Source: Hordeum vulgare subsp. vulgare
Taxonomy: Eukaryota > Streptophyta > Magnoliopsida > Poales > Poaceae
Direction: 5' to 3'
Assembly: GCF_904849725.1 (NCBI RefSeq)
Contig: NC_058519.1
Span: 109,604,881-109,668,880, forward strand
DNA: 64,000 bases
Part shown: in pieces, positions 48,897 to 59,095 of the stretch
Layout of the letters: each line of letters starts with the position of its first letter
How positions within the stretch are numbered: position 1 is the stretch's first letter
The notes under the pieces: model-generated
Seen by the model: only the letters and a program-made list of their open reading frames with translations
What the model was told of the DNA's origin: nothing
Database searches by the model: none
Translations under genes and position numbers: made by a program

Positions 48897-50560
48897 TTTG
48901 CTCTATGCGCTTCACTTATATCTTTTAGAGCACAACGGTGCGTAGCTTGGTAGTTGATCTATGCTTTGAAACTAGTCTCAAAAGGGGTAGTTATCCAAAG
49001 GGATACGAAAACTTCCACCTTCATGTGCATTGAATAGTTAGAGAAGTTTGATTCATCTCAATTAGTTTTGAGTTGTGGTTATGGTAATATTGAAGTCATG
49101 CTAGTAAGGTGTTGTGGATCTAGAAATACTTGTGTTGAAGGTAGTGATTCCCGTAGCATGCTAGTATGGTGAACCCCTATGTGATGAAGTCTAAGCATGA
49201 TTAGTGTATTGATTGTCATCCTTTGCGTGGCGGTCGGGATCGCGCGATGGTTTATACCTACCAACCCTTCCCCTAGGAGTATGCATTGAATGCTTTGTTT
49301 CGATTACTAATAAAACTTTTGCAACAAGTATATGAGTTCTTCATGACTAATGTTGAGTCCATGGTTTAGATGCACTTTCCCCTTCCACCATCACTATCTT
49401 CTTAGTGCCGTGAAACTCTCGCCGGTGCACAAAACCCACCATTAGCCTTCCTCAAAACAGCCACCATACCTACCTATTATGGCTTTTGCAAAGTCATTCC
49501 GAGATATATTACCATGCAACTACCACCATGACATGTGCCACCACGTCTACATTGCCATTGCATGATCGTAAGATAGCTAACATGATGTTTCCATTGATGT
49601 CTATGCCATGCTAGATCGTTGCCACGGTACACTACCGAAGGCATTCCATATAGAGTCATAGTTGCTCTAAGTTTTGAGTTGAAAGTGTGATGATCATCAT
49701 TATTGGAGCATTGTCCCATGTGAGGAAATAAAAGAGGCCAAAGAAGCCCATAAAAAAAGAGGCCAAAGAGCCCACCAAAATAAAAAAATGAGAGAAAAAG
49801 AGAGAAGGGACAATGCTACCACTTTTTCCACAATTGTGCATTTTGAGCACCATGATCTTCATGATTAAGAGTCTCTCGTTTTGTCACCACCATATAGCTA
49901 GTGGGAAATTATCATTGTATAACTTGGCTTGTATATTCCAATGATAGGCTTCCTCAAAATTGCCTTAGGTCTTCGTGAGAGAGCAAGTTGGATGCACACC
50001 CACTAGTTTTCTTAAGAGCTTTCACACACTTGTAGCTCTAGTGCATCATTTGTATGGCAATCCCTACTCATTGACATTGATATCTATTGATGAGCATCTC
50101 CACAGTTCATTGATATTCCTAGTTAATTTGACTATCTTCTCCTTTTTGTCTTGCAACCCCACCACATTCCACACCATCTATAGTGCTATAACCATGGCTC
50201 ACGCTCATGTATTGCGTGAGAGTTGAAAATAATGATTACTTGGCCAATACCGGGGTTGTGCATGATTTAAATTCGTTGTGCAATGATGATAGGGCATAGC
50301 CAGACTATATGCTTTTGTAGGGATAACTTTCTTTTGGCCTTGTTATTTTGAAAGTTCAAGATTACTTTGCTAGTTTGCTTGAATTATTATTGTCTCCACG
50401 TCAATAGCAAACTATTGTTTTGAATCTAATGGATCTGAACATTCACGTCACATAAGAGGAATTACAAAGGACACCTATGCTAGGTAGCATGAAAGCATCA
50501 AAAATTCATTCTTATCACTTCCCTACTCCTGGACGAGCATGAGTTAAGCTTGGGGATGCT
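48897..50560 (+). other. 3' non-coding internal region of element E, right part, with polypurine tract
   Basis: It continues E after the F insertion. The 11-bp inverted repeat AGCATTGTCCC (49707-49717) / GGGACAATGCT (49807-49817) encloses a purine-rich loop. The polypurine tract AAGCTTGGGGATGCT (50546-50560) ends at the 3' LTR. No ORF is supported. Confidence 0.7.
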
Positions 50561-52179
50561 TGATACGTCTCAAATGTATCTATAATTTTTGATGGTTTCA
50601 CGCTGTTATCTGGCCTTCTTTGTATGTTTTATGTACCTTTTTATATCTTTTTTGGGACTAACTTATTGATTCAGTGCCAAGTGCCATTTCCTTTTTTTCC
50701 GTGTTTTTGACTCTTTTCAGATCTGATTTTGGAATGGAGTCCAAACGGAAGAAAAACCCCGAAATGATTTTTTCCCGAACGGAAGAAGTCCAGGGGGCTT
50801 TTGGCCAAGCCAGCTGGGCTCCAGGGAGCCCACAAGCCCCCACTCCGCCACCAGGGGGGAGGCGGCGGTGGGCAAGCTTGTGGCCTCCCTGGCCGCCCCC
50901 TGACCTAGGTCTTGCGCCTATATATTCCCGAATATTCCGCAAAAAATCAGGGGAGCCTCGAAAATACTTTTCCGCCGCCGCAAGCTTCCGTTTCCGCAAG
51001 ATCTCATCTGGAGACCCTTCCCGGCGCCCTGCCGGAGGGGACTTTGGATGTGGAGGGCTTCATCATCATCATCATGCCACTCCAATGACTCGTGACTAGT
51101 TCACTTCAGACCTACGGGTCCGTAGTTAGTAGCTAGATGGCTTCTTCTCTCTCTTGGATCTTCAATACAAAGTTCTCCATGATCTTCATGGAGATCTATC
51201 CTATGTAATCTTCTTTGGCGGTGTGTTTGTCGAGATCCGATGAATTGTGGACATGTGATCAGATTATCTATGATATATATTTCAGTCTTTGCTGATTTCT
51301 TATATGCATGATTTGATATCCTTGTAAGTCTCTCCGAGTCTTGGGTTTTATTTGGCCAACTAGATCTATGATTCTTGCAATGGGAGAAGTGCTTGGTTTT
51401 GGGTTCTGCCATGTGGTGACCTTTTCCAGTGACAGTAGGGGCAACAAGGCACACATCAAGCAGTTGCCATCAAGGGTAAAAAGATGTAGTTTTTACCATT
51501 GGTTTGAGATTATCCCCCTACATCATGTCATCTTGCTTAAGGCGCTACTCTGTTCTTATGGACTTAATACACTAGATGCATGCTGGATAGTGGTCGACGT
51601 GTGGAGTAATAGTAGTAGATGCACAAAGTATCGGTCTACTTGTTTCGGACGTGATGCCTATAGAAATATTCATTGCATAGATATCGTCACGACTCTTTGC
51701 AGTTCTATCAATTGCTCGACAATAATTAGTTCACCCACCGTCTATTTGCTTTCATGAGAGAAGCCACTAGTAAACACTATGGCTCCCGGGTCTATTCACA
51801 TCCATCGTTTACAACTCCGCTTTTACTTTGCTTTGTTACTTTGTTGCTTTCAGTTCTCACTTGGCAAACAATCTATAAGGGATTGACAACCCCTACATAG
51901 CATTGGGTGCAAGATTTTTGTGTTTGTGCAGGATCTTGAGATACTCTTCCGCCGGATTGATACCTTGGTTCTCAAACTGATGGAAATACTTACCGTCGCT
52001 GTGCTACATCACCCTTTCTGCTTCGAGGGAACACCAACGCAAGGCTCCAAGGCCATGGGGGAAATCCTTTGCATACTTGCCTAGGAAGTCCCTTATGGCG
52101 TAGCCGTAGCTGAAGGATTCCTGGTGCCGTCGACACAACTATTTCTAGCGCCGTTGCATGGGATACGCAGCAGCCATCA
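50561..52179 (+). repeat. 3' LTR of element E
   Basis: It starts TGATACGTCTCAAATG and ends CAGCCATCA, followed by TSD aggta. TATATA is at 50919-50924; the GC-rich inverted repeat is at 50828-50883; the internal primer-site-like copy at 52146-52163 reads TAGCGCCGTTGCATGGGA. Confidence 0.9.
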
Positions 52180-52184
52180 AGGTA

Positions 52185-52769
52185 CCTACTGAAAATATCT
52201 TTTATGAAATTCCTTCAGGTATGCTTGAGAAACTGCTGGCTAATCCTTTTACAGGAGATGGATCTTCACATCCAGAGTTGCATCTGATCTATGTAGATGA
52301 AGTTTGTGGTTTATTTAAGCTTGCAGGTTTTCCCGAGGATGAGGTAAAGAAGAAAGTATTTCCTTTATCTTTGAAGGATAAGGCGTTGACATGGTATAGG
52401 CTATGTGATGATACTGGATCATGGGGCTACAATCGGTTGAAATTGGAATTTCATCAAAAGTTCTATCCTATGCATTTAGTACATCGTGATCAGAACTATA
52501 TTTATAACTTTTGGCCTCGTGACAGGGAAAGCATAGATCAAGCTTGGGGGAGGCTTAAATCAATGCTATATTCATGCCCCAATCATGAGCTCTCGAGAGA
52601 AATCATCACTCAAAACTTTTATGCTCGGCTTTCTCATGAAGATCGTACCATGCTTGACACTTCTTATACCGGTTCTTTTATGAAGAAGGATATTGATCAC
52701 AAGTGGAATTTATTGGAAAGAATCAAATGCAACTCTGAAGATTGGGAGCTGGAGGAAGGTAAGGAGTAA
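52185..52769 (+). pseudogene. gag of element D, main part
   Basis: The frame begins VPTENIFYEIPSGML in D sequence; an apparent upstream ATG at 52158 is actually in the E LTR. The capsid-like domain includes FPLSLKDKALTWYRL and NFYARLSHEDRTMLDT, typical of retrotransposon gag in Athila-like elements. It stops at TAA 52767-52769, probably once CAA, and the frame continues past a TAG near 52791 into a proline-rich linker. Gag would assemble the particle. The 5' end is separated by 20 kb of E and F. Confidence 0.8.
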
Positions 52770-53280
52770 GGTATGAATTTCCAGTTTGATTAGGTTAAAT
52801 CTTTTGTTGAGACAAACACTTCTAGAGATTTTAGCGCTAAGTATGGACTTGACTCTGAGATAGTAGCTTCTCTATGTGAATCTTTTGCTGCTCATGTTAA
52901 TCTTCCCAAAGAAAAGTGGTTTAGATATCATCCTCCTGTAGAAAGCAACATAGCCAAAACCAATCTAGTTGAGGAGAAAGTTATCGCTTTTAGTGATCCT
53001 GTTGTTCCTTGTGCTTACACTGAGAAACCACCATACCCTGCTAGGATAAAGGATTATTCTAAAGCTCCAACTGTGATACGTAGGGGTTACATTACACCAC
53101 TTGCACCCCTGAGAAGATTAGAGTTGAACCTAGTGTTGCTATTATCAAAGATCTCTTAGCCAAAGACATAGATGGGCAAGTTATCAAATTCTGTGAGGAC
53201 TCCACTAGAATTGCTAAACCTCACGCGAAAGACAAACACGGACCTGTAGTTGGCCTGCCCGTTGTTTCTGTCAAGATAGG
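52770..53280 (+). pseudogene. gag-protease linker of element D
   Basis: The same frame stays mostly open (KYGLDSEIVASLCESFAAHV; EKWFRYHPPVESNIAKT) until a one-base shift near 53095. After it the frame leads into the protease (VEPSVAIIKDLLAKDIDG). No zinc knuckle is evident in this stretch. Confidence 0.6.
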
Positions 53281-55194
53281 AGATCACTGTTACCATGGTT
53301 TATGTGATATGGGAGCTAGTGTTAGTGCAATACCCCGTTCTCTATACGATGAAATCAAAGATAAGATTGCACCTGCTGAGTTAGAACCCATTGATGTCAC
53401 TATTACGCTAGCTAATAGAGACACTATCTGCCCTCTGGGAATTGGGAGAGACGTAGAAGTCTTGTGTGGTAAGACGAAGTATCCTACTGATTTCCTCGTC
53501 CTTGGTACTGCACAAGATAGCTTTTGTCCCATCATATTTGGTAGACCCTTTCTCAACACTATCAATGCTCACATTGATTGCATTAAGCAGACCGTCACAG
53601 TTAGTCTCGAGGGTGTGTCTCATGAATTTAACTTCTCCAAGTTTGGAAGACAACCCCATGAAAGAGAGTCGTCTGGTAGAGATGAAATCATTGCTCTTGC
53701 CTCTATTGCCGTACCCCCTACGGATCCTTTGGAGCAATATATGCTTGAGCATGAAAATGATATGCATATGGAGGAGAGAAATGAGATAGATAAAATTGTC
53801 TTAGAACAATATCCTATTCTCAAGAATAATCTGCCTGTTGAACTGCTTGGGGATCCTCCCCCACCAAAGGGTGATCATGTGTTCGAGCTTAAACAGTTGC
53901 CTGATACTCTTAAGTATGCCTATCTTGATGAGAAGGAGATATATCCTGTCATTATTAGTGCCCTCCTCTCAGAGCACGAAGAGAAGAAGTTACTAAAAAC
54001 TCTGAGGAAGCACCGTGCTGCTATTGGATATACTCTTGATGATCTTAAGGGTATTAGTCCTACTCTATGTCAGCACAAGATTAAAACTGATCCTGACTTT
54101 AAACCAGTTGCTGATCATCAAAGGAGATTGAATCCTAAGATGAAAGAGGTCGTGAGAAAAGAAATATTAAAGATTTTGGAAGCAGGAATCATTTATCCTG
54201 TTGCTCATAGTGATTGGGTAAGTCCAGTACATTGCGTACCTAAGAAGGGAGGTATCACCGTCGTTCCTAATGATAAGGATGAACTAATCCCACATAGGAT
54301 TATTACCGGCTATAGGATGGTGATAGACTTCCGGAAACTGAACAAGGCAACTAGGAAAGATCATTATCCTTTGCCGTTTATCGACCAAATGCTAGAAAGG
54401 CTATCAAAACACACACACTTCTACTTTCTAGATGGTATTCAGGTTTCTCGCAAATACCTGTTGCACAATCTGATCAGGACAAAACTACTTTCACCTGCCC
54501 CTTCGGTACCTTTTCCTATAGACGTATGCCTTTTGGCTTATGCAATGCATGTGGCACCTTTCAAAGATGTATGATGGCTATATTCTCTGACTTTTGTGAA
54601 AAAATTGTCGAGGTTTTCATGGATGACTTCTCCGTTTACGGGTCTTCCTTTGATGATTGCCTCAGCAACCTTGATCGAGTCTTACAGAGATGCGAAGATA
54701 CCAACCTCGTCTTGAATTGGGAGAAGTGCCACTTTATGGTTAATGAAGGTATCGTCTTAGGACCCAAAATTTCTGAAAGAGGCATTGAAGTTGATAAGGC
54801 TAAGGTTGATGCAATTGAGAAAATGCCTTGCCCCACAGATATCAGAGGTATACGAAGTTTCCTAGGTCATGTTGGTTTCTATAGAAGGTTCATTAAAGAC
54901 TTCTCTAAGATTTCTAGGCCTCTTACCAACCTCTTGCAGAAGGATGTTCCTTTTGTTTTTGATGAGGATTGTGAGGAAGCCTTTGAAATACTTAAGAAGG
55001 CTTTGATAACCGCACCTATTGTTCAACTACCTGACTGGAACTTGCCCTTCGAAATCATGTGCGACGCTAGTGATTATGCCGTTGGTGCTGTTCTAGGACA
55101 AAGAGTTGACAAGAAGTTGAATGTTATTCACTACGCCAGTAAAACTCTAGACAGTCCCCAAAAAACTATGCCACTACGGAGAAGGAATTTTTAG
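53281..55194 (+). pseudogene. Protease-reverse transcriptase-RNase H region of element D
   Basis: Protease: CDMGASVSAIP at about 53303-53335 and CPIIFGRPFLNT. RT: SPVHCVPKKGG, then YRMVIDFRKLNKATRKDHYP, then a one-base loss near 54436 (FLDGIQV) that shifts the frame. After this MPFGLCNA and the catalytic box FMDD (54616-54627, the YxDD equivalent) follow. The connection has GFYRRFIKDFSKIS. RNase H begins with FEIMCDASDYAVGAVLG near 55048. A loss in an A run near 55163 shifts the frame again. The products would copy element RNA into DNA. The domain order PR-RT-RH-IN is that of Ty3/gypsy. Confidence 0.9.
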
Positions 55195-55682
55195 CAGTCG
55201 TGTTTGCATGTGAAAAGTTCAGATCTTATATAGTTGACTCAAAAGTCACTATTCACTCTGATCATGCTGCTATTAAGTACCTTATGGAGAAGAAGGACGC
55301 TAAGCCTAGGCTGATCAGATGGGTTCTCCTGCTACAGGAATTTGATTTGCACGTCGTTGACTGAAAGGGTGCTGATAACCCCGTAGCAGATAACTTGTCT
55401 AGGCTAGAGAATGTCCTTGATGACCCACTACCTATTGATGACAGCTTTCCTCATGAGCAACTAAATGTCATCCGCATTTCACATAGTGCACCGTGGTATG
55501 CTGATTATGCAAATTATATCGTAGCCAAATACATACCACCCAGTTTCACCTATCAGCAAAAGAAGAAATTCTTCTTTGATTTGAGACACTACATTTGGGA
55601 TGATCCTCACCTTTATAAGGAAGGAGTAGATGGTGTTATTAGACGTTGTGTGCCTGAACATGAACAGGGACAAATCCTATAG
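55169..55682 (+). pseudogene. RNase H C-terminus and integrase N-terminus of element D
   Basis: After the shift the frame reads [16 protein letters not shown] and [17 protein letters not shown], the later RNase H motifs. An in-frame TGA at 55362-55364 (probably from CGA) and a TAG at 55680-55682 break it. The segment between them (LSRLENVLDDPLPIDDSF to EHEQGQIL) is the linker leading to the integrase zinc-binding region. Confidence 0.8.
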
Positions 55683-56876
55683 AAGTGTCATTCTGAAGCC
55701 TACGAAGGACACCATGTTGGAGATAGAACTGCTCATAAGGTATTGCAATCAGGTTTCTATTGGCCTACTCTCTTCAAGGATGCCCGTAAGTTTGTCTTGT
55801 CTTGTGACGAATGCCAAAGAATAGGGAATATCAGTAAGCGTCAGGAAATGCCTATGAACTATTCACTTGTCATTGAACCATTTGATGTCTGGGGCTTTGA
55901 TTATATGGGACCCTTCCCAAGTTCCAATGGGTACACTCACATCTTAGTTGCTGTGGATTACGTCACTAAGTGGGTAGAAGTTATCCCCACTAAAAATGCT
56001 GATCACCACACCTCTATTAAGATGCTTAAAGAAGTCATATTGCCAAGATTTGGAGTCCCTAGATATCTGATGACTGATGGCGGTTCACACTTCATTCATG
56101 GTGTTTTCCACAAGATGCTCCCTAAGTATGATGTCAACCATAGAGTTGCACCTCCTTATCATCCTCAGTCTAGTGGTCAAGTGGAGTTGAGTAATAGGGA
56201 GATCAAATTGATCCTACAAAAGACCGTCAATAGATCTCGAAAGAATTGGTCTGGCAAACTTGACGATACACTATGGGCTTATAGGACTGCTTATAAGAAT
56301 CCCATGGGCATGCCACCGTATAAAATGGTTTACGGTAAAGCCTGTCATTTACCTGTTGAGCTGGAACACAAAGCTTATCGGGCAATCAAAGAGCTCAACT
56401 TTGATTTCAAACTTGCCGGTGAGAACCGGTTGTTTGATATCAGCTCGTTAGATGAATGGAGGGCCCAGGCATATGAGAATGCCAAGTTGTTCAACGAAAA
56501 GGTTAAGAGATGGCACGGCAAACGAATACAGAAACGAGAGTTCAATGTAGGTGATTATGTCTTGCTATACAATTCTCTTTTGAGATTCTTTGCAGGCAAG
56601 CTTATCTCTAAATGGGAAGGTCCTTATGTTATCGAGGAAGTATATCATTCCGGTGCCATCAAAATCAATAACACGGAAGGAAATTTTCCTAGAGTGGTAA
56701 ATGGGCAAAGAATCAAGCATTACATCTCTGGTACTCCCATAAATGTTGAGACCAATATCATCAATGTCATAACTCCACATGAGTACACAAGGGATGTTTA
56801 TCAGCCTGTTTCAGACCCTGAAAACGAAGAGGTATCTGTTTGTGTAAGAAATTGGACTCCGATGCTTTTCCAATAG
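55683..56876 (+). CDS. Integrase of element D (open, truncated by an upstream stop)
   Basis: The frame is open from after the TAG at 55682; the first ATG is at 55743 (377 aa). The HHCC zinc module includes [10 protein letters not shown] upstream and CDECQ at residues 21-25. The catalytic triad is Asp53 (WGFDYMG), Asp112 (MTDGGSHF) and Glu148 ([11 protein letters not shown]), giving the D-35-E spacing of retroviral integrases. A GPY/F module lies near residues 290-300 ([12 protein letters not shown]). There is no chromodomain, as usual in Athila. The enzyme joins element DNA to the host chromosome. The core is intact although gag, PR and RT are broken. Confidence 0.9.
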   Translation, partial: KCHSEAYEGHHVGDRTAHKVLQSGFYWPTLFKDARKFVLSCDECQRIGNISKRQEMPMNYSLVIEPFDVWGFDYMGPFPSSNGYTHILVAVDYVTKWVEVIPTKNADHHTSIKMLKEVILPRFGVPRYLMTDGGSHFIHGVFHKMLPKYDVNHRVAPPYHPQSSGQVELSNREIKLILQKTVNRSRKNWSGKLDDTLWAYRTAYKNPMGMPPYKMVYGKACHLPVELEHKAYRAIKELNFDFKLAGENRLFDISSLDEWRAQAYENAKLFNEKVKRWHGKRIQKREFNVGDYVLLYNSLLRFFAGKLISKWEGPYVIEEVYHSGAIKINNTEGNFPRVVNGQRIKHYISGTPINVETNIINVITPHEYTRDVYQPVSDPENEEVSVCVRNWTPMLFQ

Positions 56877-56877
56877 G

Positions 56878-57147
56878 AAATTTCCTCCGTTTTGGAATTT
56901 TTGAAAAATTAGAAAAATAAAAAGCAGTCCGGTGAGCGCACGAGGCGGCCCACAAGCCCTGCCACCGCCCCTACCCCCTGGTGGCGGAGGGCAAGCTTGT
57001 GGGCACCTCGTGTGCCTCCCGGACTCCGTTTTCTTGCGGAGCACTCCTTCTGGTCCAGAAAAAATCAATATATAGTCGCCCGAAGGTTTTGATCTCCGTA
57101 TCACACAGTTTTCCTCTATTTTCGTTTCGAGCTTGTTTCTGCCGCAG
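56878..57147 (+). promoter_or_regulatory. LTR-promoter-like segment upstream of the extra ORF of D
   Basis: The segment contains CCACAAGCCCTGCCACCGCC, then CCCCTGGTGGCGGAG and AAGCTTGTGGG, nearly the same as the GC-rich inverted repeat of D's own LTRs (30286-30342, 59379-59432). It then has ctggtccagaaaaaatc, resembling ggtctagagaaaaaatc in the LTR, and TATATA at 57070-57075. It looks like an internal copy of the LTR promoter block. It ends in a splice-acceptor-like tract GCTTGTTTCTGCCGCAG (57131-57147). Confidence 0.5.
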
Positions 57148-57159
57148 ATCTAGGTCAAG

Positions 57160-57573
57160 ATGTCTTCTCAGGATTCAGAGGGGGAGAGCTATGTGTCTGA
57201 CTACCTTGCTAACCCCAAGGTCTATGGGGACTTGGAACCATATGGCTGGACCACTGATGAGGAAGAGGACTATGAGCCCAAAGGGAATGATCAAACGAGT
57301 TCCGATGAAGAGGAGGCTCCTCTACCTCAACCTGCAAACACCCATGTGGAGTTCAAGAAGTCAAGCCTCCCTAATCATAGGAAGAAACCTACAACCTTGT
57401 TTATCCCTTCTCGTTTCTTGCAGGAGAGTAAGCAGGAACTTTGCCATAGAGTGTTGAAACTTGAGGAAGAAAATGACGATCTAAGGGAGCAAAACTTTTT
57501 GCTCAAGTGGAAATTAGACAAGCTCAAGACTGATCCAACAACACCACCACCACCACCAAAGGGAGACAAGTAA
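57160..57573 (+). CDS. Extra ORF of element D: 137-aa leucine-heptad coiled-coil protein
   Basis: The ORF lies between integrase and the 3' LTR, where Athila-type elements may carry an env-like gene. Residues 1-58 are acidic (DEEEDYEP, SSDEEEAP). Residues 66-76 are basic (KKSSLPNHRKK). Leucines occur exactly every seven residues at 94, 101, 108, 115 and 122, with Val98, Asn105, Asn112 and Leu119 at the paired core positions: a textbook parallel coiled coil. The tail is TPPPPPPKG. There is no signal peptide or membrane helix, so it is not an obvious envelope protein; nor is there a bZIP basic region. It is fully open in an otherwise broken element. Function unknown; RNA or protein binding by a dimer is a guess. 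Confidence 0.6.
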   Translation: MSSQDSEGESYVSDYLANPKVYGDLEPYGWTTDEEEDYEPKGNDQTSSDEEEAPLPQPANTHVEFKKSSLPNHRKKPTTLFIPSRFLQESKQELCHRVLKLEEENDDLREQNFLLKWKLDKLKTDPTTPPPPPKGDK

Positions 57574-59081
57574 GCATTGGTATGGGAAATCCCCTTGGCT
57601 TCTGCCAAGCTTGGGGGAGTTGCCCTGGTATCGTATCACCTTTATATCTTTTGCTTTTACCTTTGTTTTAGTTCTTTCCTTTTCAGTTTTTATTTCTTCT
57701 CTTAGAGGAATAAGTCTTTAGTGTTTAGTTTGAGTCTTTTGCTTTTGTCTCTCCCCCGATGTATTCGAGCTTACGAGCTATATAATAAGAGTATCTTAGT
57801 CAAGGGCTTTGTTTTGTGCCATGATCAAAAGTATGACAAGAACGATAGCATGAAAGATCATGAGACGATCTTATGGAAAGTGATAACTTCACTTATGACA
57901 CGTATGATGATTGAAACTTGTTGAGAATGAATCAACATAGACCTCAATCATTGTTGCAATTAATAAGAAGTAATAAGGAAAGAGAGGTTCACATATAAAT
58001 ATATCATTTTAGACACTTCTTACAATTGTGAGCACTCACCAAACTATTACATGCTTAGGAGTAGATGTTGGACAAGGAAGACAACATAATGAATTGTGTT
58101 TGCTTTGTTCCAAACAATGTTATATGATTAGAGACCCCTTAGCATGTGACGATTGCTTCCACCTCATATTAGCCAAAACTCCAGCACCAAGTAGAGATAC
58201 TACTTGTGCATCCATAAACCTCCAACCCAGTTTTGCCATGAGAGTCCACCATACCTACCTATGGATTGAATAAGATCCTTCAAGTAAGTTGTCATCGGTG
58301 CAAGCAATAAAAATTGCTCTATTATATGAATGATCTATTAGTGTGTGGAAAATAAGCTTTGTACAAAACTGTGATGAGGAAGACATAAAAGCGACAAACT
58401 GCATAATAAAGTTCTTTACCATAGGAGGAAATATAAAGTGACGTTCCTCCGCACTAAGAGGACACGCATTCAAACCTCAAAAGCGCATGACAACCTCTGC
58501 ATCCCTCTGCGAAGGGATTATCTTGTACCTTTACTTTTTACCCTTGTAAGAGTCATGGTGATCTTCACCAATTCTTTTTTTTTGCCTTTGTCTTGGCTAC
58601 CTTCACATGTTTGGGAAAGATCTATATTCATATATCAACTTGGAGTTGAGTATTTATGCTTTATTGTTGTTGACTTTACCCTTGAGGTAAACCGTTGGGA
58701 GGCAAAACTATAAGCCCCTATCTTCCTGTGTGTCTAGCTGAAACTTCGACACCATGAGTACCACGTGAGTTGTAACAATTGTGGAAAACAAAAGAGATGA
58801 TTGAGTATGTGGATTTGCCTTACAAGCTCTTATTTGACTCTTTCTGATGTTGTGATAAATTGCAATTGCTTCAATGACTTTGGACTGTTGTTGGTTACTT
58901 CTCGGTAAGGTTTTTGCTTCATGCTTTGTTTTGTGAAGGAATTGTTACTTTCCCATAAGAATCTTTATGATGTATTGCTGTTCTATGTGTGATCATGATG
59001 CCCTCATGTCCGTATTATGCTTTGCTTTGTGAAGGAGCATGTTTATGGAACTTGGTTTTCGCTTGAGGACAAGCGAGGTCT
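57574..59081 (+). other. 3' non-coding internal region of element D
   Basis: No supported ORF. The notable item is a 14-base AAGCTTGGGGGAGT at 57608-57621, identical to the polypurine tract before the 3' LTR. The remainder is AT-rich with short random frames. Confidence 0.6.
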
Positions 59082-59095
59082 AAGCTTGGGGGAGT
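59082..59095 (+). other. Polypurine tract of element D
   Basis: AAGCTTGGGGGAGT abuts the TGATACGTCC start of the 3' LTR. Two near-identical copies occur internally at 52540 and 57608. Confidence 0.8.

Larger units (their letters stand above)
31723..52179 (+). mobile_element. Element E: gag-protease-only Athila-like gypsy retrotransposon, split by element F
   Basis: LTRs of 1620 and 1619 bp flank a tRNA-Asp primer site, gag-protease (broken) and a 2.6-kb non-coding region. The perfect TSD is aggta (31718-31722 and 52180-52184). As in B there is no RT, RNase H or integrase. Gypsy element F is inserted in the 3' non-coding region at 36585. E interrupts D near its gag start. Confidence 0.9.

Noticed and set aside
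52158..52184. Apparent upstream ATG for D gag
   Set aside because: These bases belong to the end of the E 3' LTR and the TSD; the frame joins D only by chance at the insertion border.
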